Shown here one piece after another: positions 1 through 7,990 of a stretch of 64,000 nucleotides of DNA (position 1 is its first letter; each line of letters opens with the position of its first letter). Under the pieces are notes generated by a model. It was given only the letters and a program-made list of their open reading frames with translations. It was not told where the DNA came from and made no database searches. Origin of the DNA: Nitrospira sp. (GTDB lineage Bacteria; Nitrospirota; Nitrospiria; Nitrospirales; Nitrospiraceae); contig JARFXR010000001.1 of NCBI GenBank assembly GCA_029194535.1, positions 620,001 to 684,000 on the forward strand, given 5' to 3'. The position numbers and the translations under genes were made by a program.

Positions 1-478
1 AGAATAAGGGAGTTCCTAATGTCTCAAGTTGCACACGGCATTGGTTCCAAGATTTGTCCAGAATGTGGTCATGCGGGAAGGCCGCTTGATGCTCTATTCT
101 TCTTGGAATCAGCGGCCATGCTGATTCCGATGACGCTATTCCCGCTTAGGAAGCTCCTGTCCCCTCTAACGCTGAGTTCCCTTAGCTCTACGACAACTAT
201 CGTCCGACAGTCGCTCTAGCCTATGGATACAAATCAGAAATCTACCTTAGGGGCTGAATTGACAGGACGGACCACGTTTTTCTAATTCGAAATCTTATGT
301 CAACCAGCGAGACTGCCAGAGATTACTAACAGCTAGGTCGATCGGGTTGGTGATGATCGGATCGTACATTCTTGAGGGAGGAGGTGACATATGACCTAAG
401 TCGCACGATCCCTTCGACACTGAGTTCCTCTCTGACGCATCCCGGAAATTTACTGCACAACAACTGAAGGGAGGAAAC
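1..478. other. Island segment without a confident gene
   Basis: A 66-codon frame at 19-219 (+) follows a GGGAG-like site and begins with a CPECG zinc-ribbon-like motif, but the rest looks non-coding, so I do not call it. A purine-rich GGAGGAGGTG at 376-388 precedes only ATG-ACC-TAA. The minus-strand frame 295-528 shows no recognisable features. The segment may be a leader or the decayed end of a preceding island gene. Confidence 0.3.
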
Positions 479-547
479 GTGAGCCAAATTACCCGCCGAT
501 TGTGCACGTCTAGGCCCACTCGTGTCATAGGATTGCGAGCATCGTGA
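479..547 (+). CDS. Putative 22-aa leader peptide coupled to the island ATPase
   Basis: A GTG codon 4 nt after a strong GGGAGG site opens a 22-codon frame whose TGA stop (545-547) overlaps the GTG start of the ATPase (544). The large gene has no good Shine-Dalgarno sequence of its own, so the short frame could deliver ribosomes to it by stop-start coupling. The peptide is basic and has no recognisable domain. The same arrangement occurs ahead of the excisionase-like gene at 2350. The call rests only on ribosome-site quality and the overlap. Confidence 0.3.
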   Translation: MSQITRRLCTSRPTRVIGLRAS

Positions 548-2190
548 CTGGTAACCAGAAGCCCATGCGACCTAAAGATGAGGACTCAGCGATTCGCACA
601 TTTCGGAAGCAGGTTCGTCGGATACTGAAAAGGGGGCATGACTTCAGTTGGGTAGATAATGAGGACGATATTACCGAGTATTTGAGAGCGGTTCTACAGC
701 AGATAGGAGATTTCTATCGGACCGCCGAGGGTGTCCCGCTTTTCTTCCGTAAGCAAAATCGTCGTCTGTATGAGATTAACTCGCGGCCAGAGAGCGAGTT
801 CAGTCACCTCGTGACCTTCCTGTCAGATCTGAGTTCTAAATTGGCCACAATCTTGCGCTGCGTGGATCGCTTGCGAGCTGATATTTCGCAGAATGCCGAG
901 ATTGTCACCGTACACTCCCTTGCCTATAACAACGCCGATGCTAGCGTCATTGCAGTGAACGACTTCGGCGGCGGTATGTGGCATCGGAAACGCGGGGGAG
1001 AATGGGAATGGAAACCAAATGGCTCAGAAGGAATTATCTTCTGGCTTCCGGTCAATCATGTGGAGCCCTGGAAGCCAGAAATAGTGGAATCCGATGAGCT
1101 AAGTGCATTGGATTGGTTGCTTAAACAACCACACTTTGCTGAAGATACGCTGACCATCGAAGATCAACAGTTACTCCTTTGTGTGTTGTTTCTGGCTCCG
1201 CTCTTTCCATCAAGAAACAAGGTTCGACCGATCCCCGTGCACTTGGGAGGTGGGAAAGGCCGCTCCTACGACACTGGGAAGACCATGACCGGAAAGATGA
1301 TTGGGGCAGTTTGGGCTGGCAGTGCATTCGAGCCTACTCCCGTTCGACGTGCAGGAGACCGGGGAGAGGAAGATTTACAGCTTACGTTGATGAATCAGCC
1401 CTACGTTCTACTGGATAACGTCGATACCGACCTCAAATGGTTAAATGACTTTCTCGCGACCTATGCCACAGGAGCACGGGCCACGAAACGGATGCTGTAT
1501 CACGATACGGACGTGGTTCACATCGACTACCGGGGTCGCCTAACAATCACGAGCCGTGACCCAAAGTTCAAACGTGAAGACGTGGCATCTCGTCTGATCC
1601 CCCTTCGGTTTCGTCCGATTGAGGATCATGAAAGGAAAGAGGAGTGGGATTTGCTCGCGCCGGTCTTAGATAAGCGCAGCCAAATCTGGGGCAGTATTTT
1701 GACGGTGGCTGGTAAGACGCAAGATGCTCTACCAACATTGATTCCTCCACGGCTACCAGGGCGGTTGGCTGATTTCATCCATTTTGGTTGGGTTGTCTCA
1801 GCCGTGAGAGATAAATCAAGTGCCTGGGAAGAGATGGCTTCCCGGTTGCGAGTGGCCCAAGCGGGATTTGTGATCGACGACGAGCCATTGTTTGCCATCC
1901 TAGGAACCCTTCTGACGAGAGATGACATCAGGGACATCCGAACCTCTGACTTTTATGCATTGGTTCGGACAACGGCACAGGGACTAAAACTTGAGTGGCC
2001 AAGAGACGCGGCCTCCTGTACGAGGAGGATTAAAGAAGTTAAGGAATTGATTGAGGGTAGGTTGGATGTACAGATCACTCTGAGAACGTTAAATGGGCAC
2101 AGTCTCGTCTCGATTGAGCGAGGGAAGACCTGGCCGAAGGAAGAAGAGGTGAGCGAGGTGACCGGGTATGATGCTTCTTTAATGAGTTAG
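544..2190 (+). CDS. SF3/D5-like P-loop ATPase, putative replication helicase of the island
   Basis: The 548-aa protein has a Walker A-like motif GRSYDTGKT (residues 239-247), a hydrophobic Walker B VLLDNVD (288-294), a sensor-like LTITSRDP (333-340) and a following arginine at 350. This arrangement is that of superfamily-3/AAA-type helicase domains in phage and plasmid primase-helicases (P4 alpha / D5-like). The first ~200 residues match nothing I recognise and no primase motif is evident. In small integrative elements such a protein opens the origin after excision. The GTG start overlaps the stop of a short upstream frame; the ATG at 565 is an alternative start. The ATPase call is good, the replication role is inferred. 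Confidence 0.65.
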   Translation: MTGNQKPMRPKDEDSAIRTFRKQVRRILKRGHDFSWVDNEDDITEYLRAVLQQIGDFYRTAEGVPLFFRKQNRRLYEINSRPESEFSHLVTFLSDLSSKLATILRCVDRLRADISQNAEIVTVHSLAYNNADASVIAVNDFGGGMWHRKRGGEWEWKPNGSEGIIFWLPVNHVEPWKPEIVESDELSALDWLLKQPHFAEDTLTIEDQQLLLCVLFLAPLFPSRNKVRPIPVHLGGGKGRSYDTGKTMTGKMIGAVWAGSAFEPTPVRRAGDRGEEDLQLTLMNQPYVLLDNVDTDLKWLNDFLATYATGARATKRMLYHDTDVVHIDYRGRLTITSRDPKFKREDVASRLIPLRFRPIEDHERKEEWDLLAPVLDKRSQIWGSILTVAGKTQDALPTLIPPRLPGRLADFIHFGWVVSAVRDKSSAWEEMASRLRVAQAGFVIDDEPLFAILGTLLTRDDIRDIRTSDFYALVRTTAQGLKLEWPRDAASCTRRIKEVKELIEGRLDVQITLRTLNGHSLVSIERGKTWPKEEEVSEVTGYDASLMS

Positions 2191-2317
2191 AGGTAGTTAA
2201 ATTAATGAGTTTACCTATTTGGCGGTCACTTCGATCACTTATGCGTCAACCCTAAGCCCAGAGGCCATCGCGTGTCTATCGGCGAGAGGAAGGCCCCTCA
2301 AAAAGGAGGTCTCGAAC

Positions 2318-2350
2318 ATGCCAGCGTTAAACAATGAGGTTGGAAGGTAG
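2318..2350 (+). CDS. Putative 10-aa leader peptide ahead of the excisionase-like gene
   Basis: AAAGGAGGT is followed 7 nt later by an ATG that opens a 10-codon frame ending in TAG at 2348-2350. The last base of that stop is the first base of the GTG start of the next gene. The strongest ribosome-binding site in this region therefore belongs to the short frame rather than to the excisionase-like gene. It could be a coupling peptide or simply a chance ATG. Confidence 0.25.
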   Translation: MPALNNEVGR

Positions 2351-2607
2351 TGTCCGAGCGAGACGGTTTCCACGACCTAGCTTCCAGTGAGCATGAGAGT
2401 TCAAATAGTTCCAAGAGTGGCTACATGCCTCTCCGCGAGGCGGCACGGTGGGCGGGGGTGTCGCCAAAAACGATGCAAAGATGGTTCGCACGAGGCTTGG
2501 CGCATTACCAGGCCGGACCGCGTGAGAAGGTACTAGTACGGCGTGAAGATATAGACGGGTTTCTTCTCAAGAATATAGTGCGCGGGGGTATAGGGGCAGC
2601 GACGTAA
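2350..2607 (+). CDS. AlpA/excisionase-like helix-turn-helix protein
   Basis: This 85-aa protein carries a winged-helix, MerR-like DNA-binding segment at about residues 26-75. It has the pattern of excisionases and AlpA-type regulators: PLREAARWAGVSPKTMQRW, then a basic wing and a terminal helix with VRREDIDGFL. Such proteins direct integrase towards excision or activate its expression. It lies 310 bp from the integrase gene and downstream of the ATPase. The GTG start at 2350 overlaps the stop of a short leader frame. The family call is fairly secure; which function applies is not. Confidence 0.65.
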   Translation: MSERDGFHDLASSEHESSNSSKSGYMPLREAARWAGVSPKTMQRWFARGLAHYQAGPREKVLVRREDIDGFLLKNIVRGGIGAAT

Positions 2608-2631
2608 CTGTTAAGGACGGGGCGAAACCTA

Positions 2632-2820
2632 CTACTTGGACTTGGGGAGTAGCCCCTTCCGTTCGAGATCCGCGACATGCCCTCTAAGAATATCCAGGAC
2701 ATAACCGGGGAGGCCCTTTCCTTCAAGCGCGGCAGCGGCTCTGAGTTTCCGAGCAAGATCTCGCGGGGTTCCGCGTAGATAAAGAACCGTAGAGTTCGTT
2801 TCGATTTTGGAATGAGGCAT
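2632..2820 (-). CDS. Small ribbon-helix-helix DNA-binding protein (putative repressor or antitoxin)
   Basis: The 62-aa product has the Arc/MetJ pattern: a short beta strand (TVLYLRG, residues 11-17), a first helix (TPRDLARKLRAAAALEG) and a second helix introduced by LPGYVLDIL. It is transcribed divergently from the integrase, and a perfect TGATTA-5-TAATCA palindrome lies over both promoters. A control role for integrase is therefore plausible. FitA-type antitoxins share this fold, but no toxin gene is adjacent. The ATG start is the only in-frame choice of sensible length. Confidence 0.55.
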   Translation of the reverse strand: MPHSKIETNSTVLYLRGTPRDLARKLRAAAALEGKGLPGYVLDILRGHVADLERKGLLPKSK

Positions 2821-2850
2821 AGGGTGGACGATATCATGGCATGTACGAAC

Positions 2851-2900
2851 TTGACAAGCAAGCGATGATTATAGTGTAATCAATGCTAGCAAAGCAATCA
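2851..2900. promoter_or_regulatory. Overlapping divergent promoters with a palindromic operator (RHH gene / integrase)
   Basis: On the plus strand TTGACA (2851-2856) is followed after 18 bp by TGTAAT (2875-2880), reading towards the integrase. On the minus strand TATAAT (complement of 2868-2873) has TTGCTT 18 bp upstream, reading towards the RHH gene. The inverted repeat TGATTA / TAATCA (2866-2871 and 2877-2882, 5-bp spacer) covers both -10 elements, so one bound protein could silence both genes. Confidence 0.5.
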
Positions 2901-2916
2901 TTTAGCGGGGTGACAG

Positions 2917-4176
2917 ATGGGGCTAGTAAAGCGGGCAGCACAGAGAAATGGATCGAGGTACTTTGTTTACTATGTGCAGTTTAACGTTCGAGAGACTGAC
3001 GGAAGACTATACCTGGACAAGCGAGGTAAACGAAGGCGATGGTCGGCGGGTCGAGACAAGCGTCAAGCGCGAGCCCAGGAAGCTATAGTTAGGACCAAGC
3101 TGTTGCATGGGTGGGAAATTGCACCAGAACAGCCCGTGGTGGTAACGCTGCGGGAGTTTGTCGAGAAATGGAAGAAGGGAGCCAAGCGGGACCTGGCGCA
3201 GAGAACATACGCAAGCTATGAACAAATCCTCGATCTTTACATCCTGCCTGTGTTTGGGGACCGGGACATAAAATCGCTAGCGTGGGCTGATGTAAAGTCG
3301 CTGCTCATAGAGAAGCAGCAGCAAGGTTATAAGCACAGTAGAAAGGGACAAGAGAGAACTATCCGAAGGTCGTACAGTTCAAATACTCTCAGGTTAATTC
3401 GGGCTACGCTCTCAACCATTCTAAGCGAGGCTGCTGATCAAGGGATCACCTCAACAAATCCGCTCATCGGTCAGCGGCAGCGACGACGAGGAGGTAAATC
3501 AGCCGTGCCGGAAGTCCGAGTATTGAGTTGGGAACACAAGCAGCAGTTCGAGACCAAGCTGGATGAATTAGAGGGGGCGGGCCAGTTATCACCGTCGTAT
3601 TCGGCACTATTGTTTTTGATGCTCCATACGGGACTACGTCCTGGAGAAGCGCAGGCTTTGAAAATAGGGGATATTGATTTTCAAAGCGCCCGACTCCGTA
3701 TTGAACGTTCAGCCACTGTAGGTGGTCTTGTCAAAGGCACGAAGACGGGGGAGCCTCGCTGGGTAGATCTTGGGCCGAAGACCCTTGACCGGCTGCGGAA
3801 GCATCTCACCTGGGTTGAGGCTGAGGCCATTGCCCATGAGCGGGAAAATGAGTGGCTCTTTCCTTCAGAAACAGGAACCTTGCTGGATGATCGTCATATT
3901 GCTAGATCTATGCGGAGCGTTCTGAAGAAAGCTGAGCTACCCGCGTTTAGCCCTTACGATCTTCGGCATACGTACGCAAGCCTTCTTCTCTCGCAGGGAG
4001 TGCCATTGCTGTACGTTGCACAGCAGCTAGGCCACGCGAAACCCACGATCACGCTAAGGTACTATGCTCGATGGATTCCTAGCGGTAATGCTAACCATGT
4101 CGGTCTCTTGGAGAGGACACCAGTACGGACACCAAGTAGAGTGTCCGTTGAGGTAAGTTCGTCAGGCGTAGTGTAA
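2917..4176 (+). CDS. Tyrosine recombinase (phage-type integrase)
   Basis: This 419-aa site-specific recombinase cuts and rejoins DNA through a phosphotyrosine. It has an N-terminal arm-binding region, a SAM-like core-binding domain (about 75-175) and a catalytic domain. Visible catalytic residues are R241 (TGLRPGE), K276 (GTKTGE), R350 in YDLRHTYAS, H373 (LGHA) and the nucleophile at Y382/Y383 (LRYYAR). The usual first histidine of the HxxR box is tyrosine here, a tolerated variation. The gene ends 14 bp from the 3' end of tRNA-Lys, which identifies the probable attachment site. The ATG follows a GGGG-type site. Confidence 0.93.
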   Translation: MGLVKRAAQRNGSRYFVYYVQFNVRETDGRLYLDKRGKRRRWSAGRDKRQARAQEAIVRTKLLHGWEIAPEQPVVVTLREFVEKWKKGAKRDLAQRTYASYEQILDLYILPVFGDRDIKSLAWADVKSLLIEKQQQGYKHSRKGQERTIRRSYSSNTLRLIRATLSTILSEAADQGITSTNPLIGQRQRRRGGKSAVPEVRVLSWEHKQQFETKLDELEGAGQLSPSYSALLFLMLHTGLRPGEAQALKIGDIDFQSARLRIERSATVGGLVKGTKTGEPRWVDLGPKTLDRLRKHLTWVEAEAIAHERENEWLFPSETGTLLDDRHIARSMRSVLKKAELPAFSPYDLRHTYASLLLSQGVPLLYVAQQLGHAKPTITLRYYARWIPSGNANHVGLLERTPVRTPSRVSVEVSSSGVV

Positions 4177-4190
4177 GTGATTGATTATTT

Positions 4191-4266
<76 letters not shown>

Positions 4267-4383
4267 CACCGGATATTCGATATTCAATTGTCGCCGAACT
4301 GTGCCCGGACGCTTGCCGGCCACCGACGGATCTGCTGTTCCCACGAACGGGCGTCAGAGCTCCGAAGCGGGTCGAGCAAGGGA

Positions 4384-4460
4384 TGGTGCGCCTGACAGGA
4401 TTTGAACCTGTGGCCCTCAGCTCCGGAGGCTGATGCTCTATCCAGCTGAGCTACAGGCGC
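4384..4460 (-). tRNA. tRNA-Arg (anticodon CCG)
   Basis: On the minus strand acceptor GCGCCTG pairs with CAGGCGC. The anticodon loop CTCCGGA gives CCG (codon CGG), the T loop is TTCAAAT and CCA is encoded (4384-4386). It lies 117 bp upstream of tRNA-Lys in the same orientation, so the two may be co-transcribed. Confidence 0.94.
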
Positions 4461-4527
4461 TCCCGCAAGCCACAAGGGTCCACCATAGCATAGGAATTTG
4501 AAAAGTGTCTAGGTGCAGGAGTACAGA

Positions 4528-5070
4528 TTAGAACCCACAATTTTGCAGGAACCCATAGGGCAGGAGCACCTCTTCTCCCGGCGTCGGCCGTGACAGTCTG
4601 ATCTGGTGCAGGGCCGCCGCCTCATGGCCTGCCATTGTCTCTTCCTCTTTCCGGAAGGAAGCTGGGAGGCGGCGAATCGGAACGAATGTCTGGACCGAGC
4701 AGGCGCCGAATGTCTGAGCGTGTTCTTCGACGGGAATTCCCATGGATCGGCAGGTCAACGGCCGGTTGTCGTAGAGACGGCAGAGGCCTTTGGCACTCAA
4801 CGCGGGACATGGAGCGCTCTGCAGCCGGGCGACCAATCGATCGACTTCGGCATCGGGGAGCTGATCGATGAACGGCGTTTGTCTCAACGAAGGGGACGCG
4901 ATCTCGAGGACGGCGGTTTGCTCGGCGGCGATCCGCTGAATGTCCTCCCGTTCATGCTGTTCGAGTCGGGCGAGCCCTTCATGGAGAGCGTGGACATCGA
5001 GCACGGTAATGGCGAACGGGCCGATACAACAATGGGAACAGCCGGCTCGACAGGGGATTGCTCCGAGCAA
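4528..5070 (-). CDS. YkgJ-type cysteine-cluster protein
   Basis: The N-terminus carries CRAGCSHCC (residues 7-15), the CxxxCxxCC signature of the zinc- or iron-binding YkgJ family. Further cysteines occur in ALSAKGLC and RPLTCRSMG in mid-protein. The biochemical role of the family is not established; metal chelation is inferred. The only in-frame start near the conserved motif is TTG at 5070. The frame stays open upstream almost to the previous gene without an ATG or GTG, so the true start is uncertain. It follows the 5136-5699 gene by 65 bp on the same strand. Confidence 0.7.
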   Translation of the reverse strand: MLGAIPCRAGCSHCCIGPFAITVLDVHALHEGLARLEQHEREDIQRIAAEQTAVLEIASPSLRQTPFIDQLPDAEVDRLVARLQSAPCPALSAKGLCRLYDNRPLTCRSMGIPVEEHAQTFGACSVQTFVPIRRLPASFRKEEETMAGHEAAALHQIRLSRPTPGEEVLLPYGFLQNCGF

Positions 5071-5135
5071 AGCAGCCTCGGCCCGTTGAAACCAGCCGTC
5101 GGTCCGGCGCTGGAGTGACGTCGAAAGCGTGAGCC

Positions 5136-5699
5136 TTATTCCTCTTCGGACATGGGCGCTAGATCCACGATCAGTTCGCCCTTGGGAGAAAAGAATCCTT
5201 GATCGTCGACTTCGACGATTCCGTTGCAGTTTTCTTGGTAAAATTCAAGGATCCAGCCGTTGAAATCGTATCCCTCGTCCGTGATGTCCGCCTGATCGAT
5301 CCGCGTGGTCAGCACGAAACGCGACCGCTTGAGGGATTCCGCCACGAGCGAGGCTTCGATGGCGTCGTGGGCGTTCAGCACTTCCAGGAATTGATCGCGG
5401 TCCTGCTCGAAGGCCTCCTTGTAGGTGCCGCGGTCTCTGAAACAGAAGACTTGAATCGGTTTTCTGGCCTTATCGTATCCTAGGGACACTTGGACCCAGG
5501 CCCATTCGTCCAGGGCCGCTTCGTCCACCTCCGGCGGCGTGATCGGCAGCTGCCCTCTCGATTTCAAGAATTCGATCAAGAGCCGCAGGGGAGGCGAGTT
5601 TTCCTTCTGACAAAACACACGTGAGTAAAGGAATTTTTCTGCCGAGACCGCTGTCGCCGGCTGTGCCGAGGCCGGTAGAATGGGAAGCTCTTTACCCAT
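5136..5699 (-). CDS. Conserved-looking hypothetical protein (187 aa)
   Basis: I recognise no family. The protein is soluble-looking and acidic overall, with no signal peptide or membrane segment, and its codon use resembles neighbouring genes. The middle has aromatic-rich segments (DEWAWVQVSLGY, NGWILEFYQ) and the C-terminus ends in MSEEE. It is first in a two-gene unit with the YkgJ-like gene. The ATG at 5699 is the only strong start. Confidence 0.6.
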   Translation of the reverse strand: MGKELPILPASAQPATAVSAEKFLYSRVFCQKENSPPLRLLIEFLKSRGQLPITPPEVDEAALDEWAWVQVSLGYDKARKPIQVFCFRDRGTYKEAFEQDRDQFLEVLNAHDAIEASLVAESLKRSRFVLTTRIDQADITDEGYDFNGWILEFYQENCNGIVEVDDQGFFSPKGELIVDLAPMSEEE

Positions 5700-5986
5700 C
5701 GGAATTCCTCAATAATGTATCAGAGATCGCAGCATCATCTGCTTATCGTACGGAGTACTGTACGATGCTTGGTCTCGAAACTGCAAGAGGAAGCTGGTGG
5801 TGTTTCCCTACGTCTGGAGCGTGTTTTTCCGGTTGACAGCCAACGGATGCTTGGATAGACTCCCGCAGGTTTTCGCCGCTTGAACGTGTCACGACGATTC
5901 GTCTGCCACATTTTTTTCGAGTCCAAGCGAAGTCAAGAGAGGCGATTCACAGTCCACCACTTTTCGTCCTTAAGGAGGTTGCTCGT
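5700..5986. other. Divergent intergenic region with a small palindrome
   Basis: This is the divergent promoter region between the hypothetical gene (minus) and the HU gene (plus). It contains the inverted repeat ATCGTAC - 8 bp - GTACGAT (5745-5751 / 5760-5766), a candidate operator about 45 bp upstream of the minus-strand start. I see no gene. Confidence 0.3.
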
Positions 5987-6274
5987 ATGGCTAAATCAAT
6001 GACCAAGTCGCAGATTGCCGATCACCTGGCTCAAAAGTCAGGGCTGACCAAAAAGGCGGCTGTTCAACTGCTGGACGATTTTGCCGCCTTGGCCTATCGC
6101 GAAGCAAAGAATGTCTTCACCGTCCCCGGTATCGGCAAGCTTAAGTTGGCCAACCGGAAGGCGCGCATCGGCCGCAATCCTCAGACCGGCGAGGAAATCA
6201 AGATTCCGGCCAAGCGCGTGGTCAAGTTCCGTGTGGCCAAGGTGGCGAAGGACTCCATCCTCGGCAAGAAATAA
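5987..6274 (+). CDS. HU-family histone-like DNA-binding protein
   Basis: The 95-aa protein has the complete HU/IHF layout. Two N-terminal helices (TKSQIADHLAQKSGLTKKAA) are followed by the FTVPGIGKL strand and the beta-arm RIGRNPQTGEEIKIPAK, with conserved Arg and Pro at the tip that intercalates into DNA. It bends and compacts DNA as a dimer in the nucleoid. The start follows a strong AAGGAGG. A good intrinsic terminator about 50 bp downstream suggests a single-gene unit. HU, rather than IHF alpha or beta, is inferred from the generic sequence and isolation. Confidence 0.93.
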   Translation: MAKSMTKSQIADHLAQKSGLTKKAAVQLLDDFAALAYREAKNVFTVPGIGKLKLANRKARIGRNPQTGEEIKIPAKRVVKFRVAKVAKDSILGKK

Positions 6275-6325
6275 GCCGCGAATATCGCTCGGATCTCATC
6301 TGGCTTGATCTCGGGCAGGAGAAGA

Positions 6326-6360
6326 GGGGCCGGCTCCCAAAGGGGCGCCGGCCCCATTCT
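6326..6360 (+). terminator. Intrinsic terminator of the HU gene
   Basis: GGGGCCGGC (6326-6334) pairs perfectly with GCCGGCCCC (6347-6355) around a 12-nt loop. A T-rich ATTCTTTT tract follows. Confidence 0.8.
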
Positions 6361-6367
6361 TTTGGCA

Positions 6368-6400
6368 GGCTGTTGAAAAGGCATTCTGGCGGCGTTCTCA
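6368..6400 (+). repeat. Partial copy of an interspersed element (one end only)
   Basis: The segment runs from TGTTGAAAAGGC through CTGGCGGCGTTCTC. It resembles one end of the 116-bp element at 13926-14041, which begins TGTTGAAACTGCC and continues CCAGCGTTGTTCTC. The remainder of the element is not recognisable, so this looks like a decayed half copy. The comparison is by eye. Confidence 0.4.
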
Positions 6401-6444
6401 ACTGCCGGCCCGTGTGATCGAGGGCTCCCCTGCCTCAACCTGCT

Positions 6445-6720
6445 TCAGGAATGGGTGGGGCCGAGACCGCTGCCGCCGAATCCGTCGTGTCCGACCAGCC
6501 GAATGGCGTCTCCGTCGTGGACCAGCGAGTCGTCGCTGGCGATTCGCTTGTTGATCGTGACGAGAACTTTCTTCTCTCGGATCAGCTGCAGGAGGTGGCG
6601 CAGCTGTAAGCCCTGGCGTTGGATCACTTGCCGGACCGACATGGGCGCGGCGAGTTCGACGGCAAGATCCCGTTCTCCGTCCACCGTCTGCAGTTGTCCC
6701 ATCAGCGAAATCGTCACCAT
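6445..6720 (-). CDS. MoaD/ThiS-like beta-grasp protein with a C-terminal tail after Gly-Gly
   Basis: This 91-aa ubiquitin-like protein has the sulfur-carrier ending: VTINKRIASDDSLVHDGDAI, then LVGHDGFGG. In MoaD and ThiS the two glycines are the last residues and are adenylated and thiocarboxylated. Here they are followed by eight residues (SGLGPTHS). Such a carrier would need proteolytic trimming, as in carriers paired with JAMM peptidases; no peptidase or E1-like gene is adjacent. Alternatively it is a non-carrier beta-grasp protein. The ATG at 6720 is divergent from the gene at 6790. Confidence 0.65.
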   Translation of the reverse strand: MVTISLMGQLQTVDGERDLAVELAAPMSVRQVIQRQGLQLRHLLQLIREKKVLVTINKRIASDDSLVHDGDAIRLVGHDGFGGSGLGPTHS

Positions 6721-6789
6721 GTGTTTCGAGTACTCCTTCCCCGTACCGGCGTTGACTCCGCCCCGCTTGCCGACGATAATGCCCTAGCC

Positions 6790-7209
6790 ATGCCGTCGTT
6801 GGATGTCCAGCAGCCCGGTATGCCGGACCTGCAATTCGTTCTCTTCGTCTCCGCGCTCTGCACGTCCGATGTCCAGACAATCAACGTGCCCGAGCCGGTT
6901 CGCCGAGCCATCTTCGATCGCTGTTGGGCGCTGGTCAATGCCGGCCCTCCGCCTCAGGACCCGAAACAACGGGTGCTCGATTTACGGGACGGCACGGAAT
7001 TGACGCTCGATGCCTGTATCGCCACCATCCGGTCGCTCTTCTCGGAGGCTGGGATCACCAGATTGGTCTGGGACAATCCGGTAAGTGAACCGAGCAGGGA
7101 GAGCACGCCCGCCGCGAAGCCGTTGATTGAGCGGCTGGGGCGATTGTACCCTGAGCGCCCGGACATCGTCGATCCCCCGGCGGAACCGCCGGTTCCCGAT
7201 CCTCGCTGA
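6790..7209 (+). CDS. Hypothetical protein (139 aa)
   Basis: I recognise no family. A mixed alpha/beta core (PDLQFVLFVSALCTSD, PVRRAIFDRCWALVNAG, DACIATIRSLFSEAG) is followed by a proline-rich C-terminus. There is no signal peptide. I chose the ATG at 6790; the frame is open further upstream to 6619, but that part overlaps the divergent MoaD-like gene and looks non-coding. The two genes share a 69-bp divergent spacer. Confidence 0.5.
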   Translation: MPSLDVQQPGMPDLQFVLFVSALCTSDVQTINVPEPVRRAIFDRCWALVNAGPPPQDPKQRVLDLRDGTELTLDACIATIRSLFSEAGITRLVWDNPVSEPSRESTPAAKPLIERLGRLYPERPDIVDPPAEPPVPDPR

Positions 7210-7290
7210 CGGTCATATAACGGTAGGGACTCCCATGTGCGCGAACCAATCCAAGATTTCCTGTCCAAGATTCCGTGAAGGCACCATCCC

Positions 7291-7878
7291 TTGCCCTTGC
7301 GCGTAACCACCATCGACATTCCCGGCCTGTTGGTGCTTGAACCGGCGGTCGTTCGAGACCACCGGGGACTCTTCGTGGAAACCTACCACGTCCAGCGTTA
7401 TCAGGACGCTGGCATTATGGAATCGTTCGTCCAGGACAATATTTCCCGGTCGGTGCGGGGGACGTTGCGCGGGCTGCATTTTCAGGAGCCTCACGCACAG
7501 GGCAAGCTGGTCATGGCCGTGGAGGGAAGCGTCTACGATGTGGTGGTCGACATCCGCGTCGGGTCCCCGACCTTCGGACGATGGTACGGCCTCGAATTGT
7601 CCGATCAGAACCTGCGGCAGATCTACATCCCGACCGGGTGTGCGCACGGCTTCTGCGTCACGAGCGAAACCGCAATCTTCCTGTACAAGTGCACGGACTA
7701 CTATTCGCCCAAGGATGAGCACGGGGTGCTCTGGAACGATCCGGCGCTGGCGATCCCCTGGCCGGTCACCAATCCGATTCTGTCCGCAAAGGACCGGCAA
7801 TACCTTCCGTTGGCTCAAGTGAAGGACGAGTTGCCGTTGTACAAGGAGACCGAGTCCAGAGGCGGGGAAAGGCGTTGA
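7291..7878 (+). CDS. rfbC: dTDP-4-dehydrorhamnose 3,5-epimerase
   Basis: This RmlC-type cupin converts dTDP-4-keto-6-deoxyglucose to dTDP-4-keto-rhamnose for surface polysaccharide. Family hallmarks are DHRGLFVETYH near residue 25, QDNISRSVRGTLRGLHFQ with the catalytic His, VVDIRVGSPTFG, and PTGCAHGFCV. At 195 aa it has the usual length. No other rhamnose gene is adjacent. The start is a TTG, at 7291 or at 7297; there is no ATG before the conserved region. Confidence 0.92.
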   Translation: MPLRVTTIDIPGLLVLEPAVVRDHRGLFVETYHVQRYQDAGIMESFVQDNISRSVRGTLRGLHFQEPHAQGKLVMAVEGSVYDVVVDIRVGSPTFGRWYGLELSDQNLRQIYIPTGCAHGFCVTSETAIFLYKCTDYYSPKDEHGVLWNDPALAIPWPVTNPILSAKDRQYLPLAQVKDELPLYKETESRGGERR

Positions 7879-7990
7879 TCCTGCCTGGATGGCTGCGCTA
7901 TCTTATGCAAGGTCGACATATGACATCGGCATTTGGCGGTGGCGGCAGAGCGTCACAGGCGTCTCTCGATCGAACCAAGGAGGCTGGGCA

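Noticed and set aside
1568-1937. Antisense frames in the island ATPase
   Set aside because: They overlap the ATPase motifs and show no start signals or family features.
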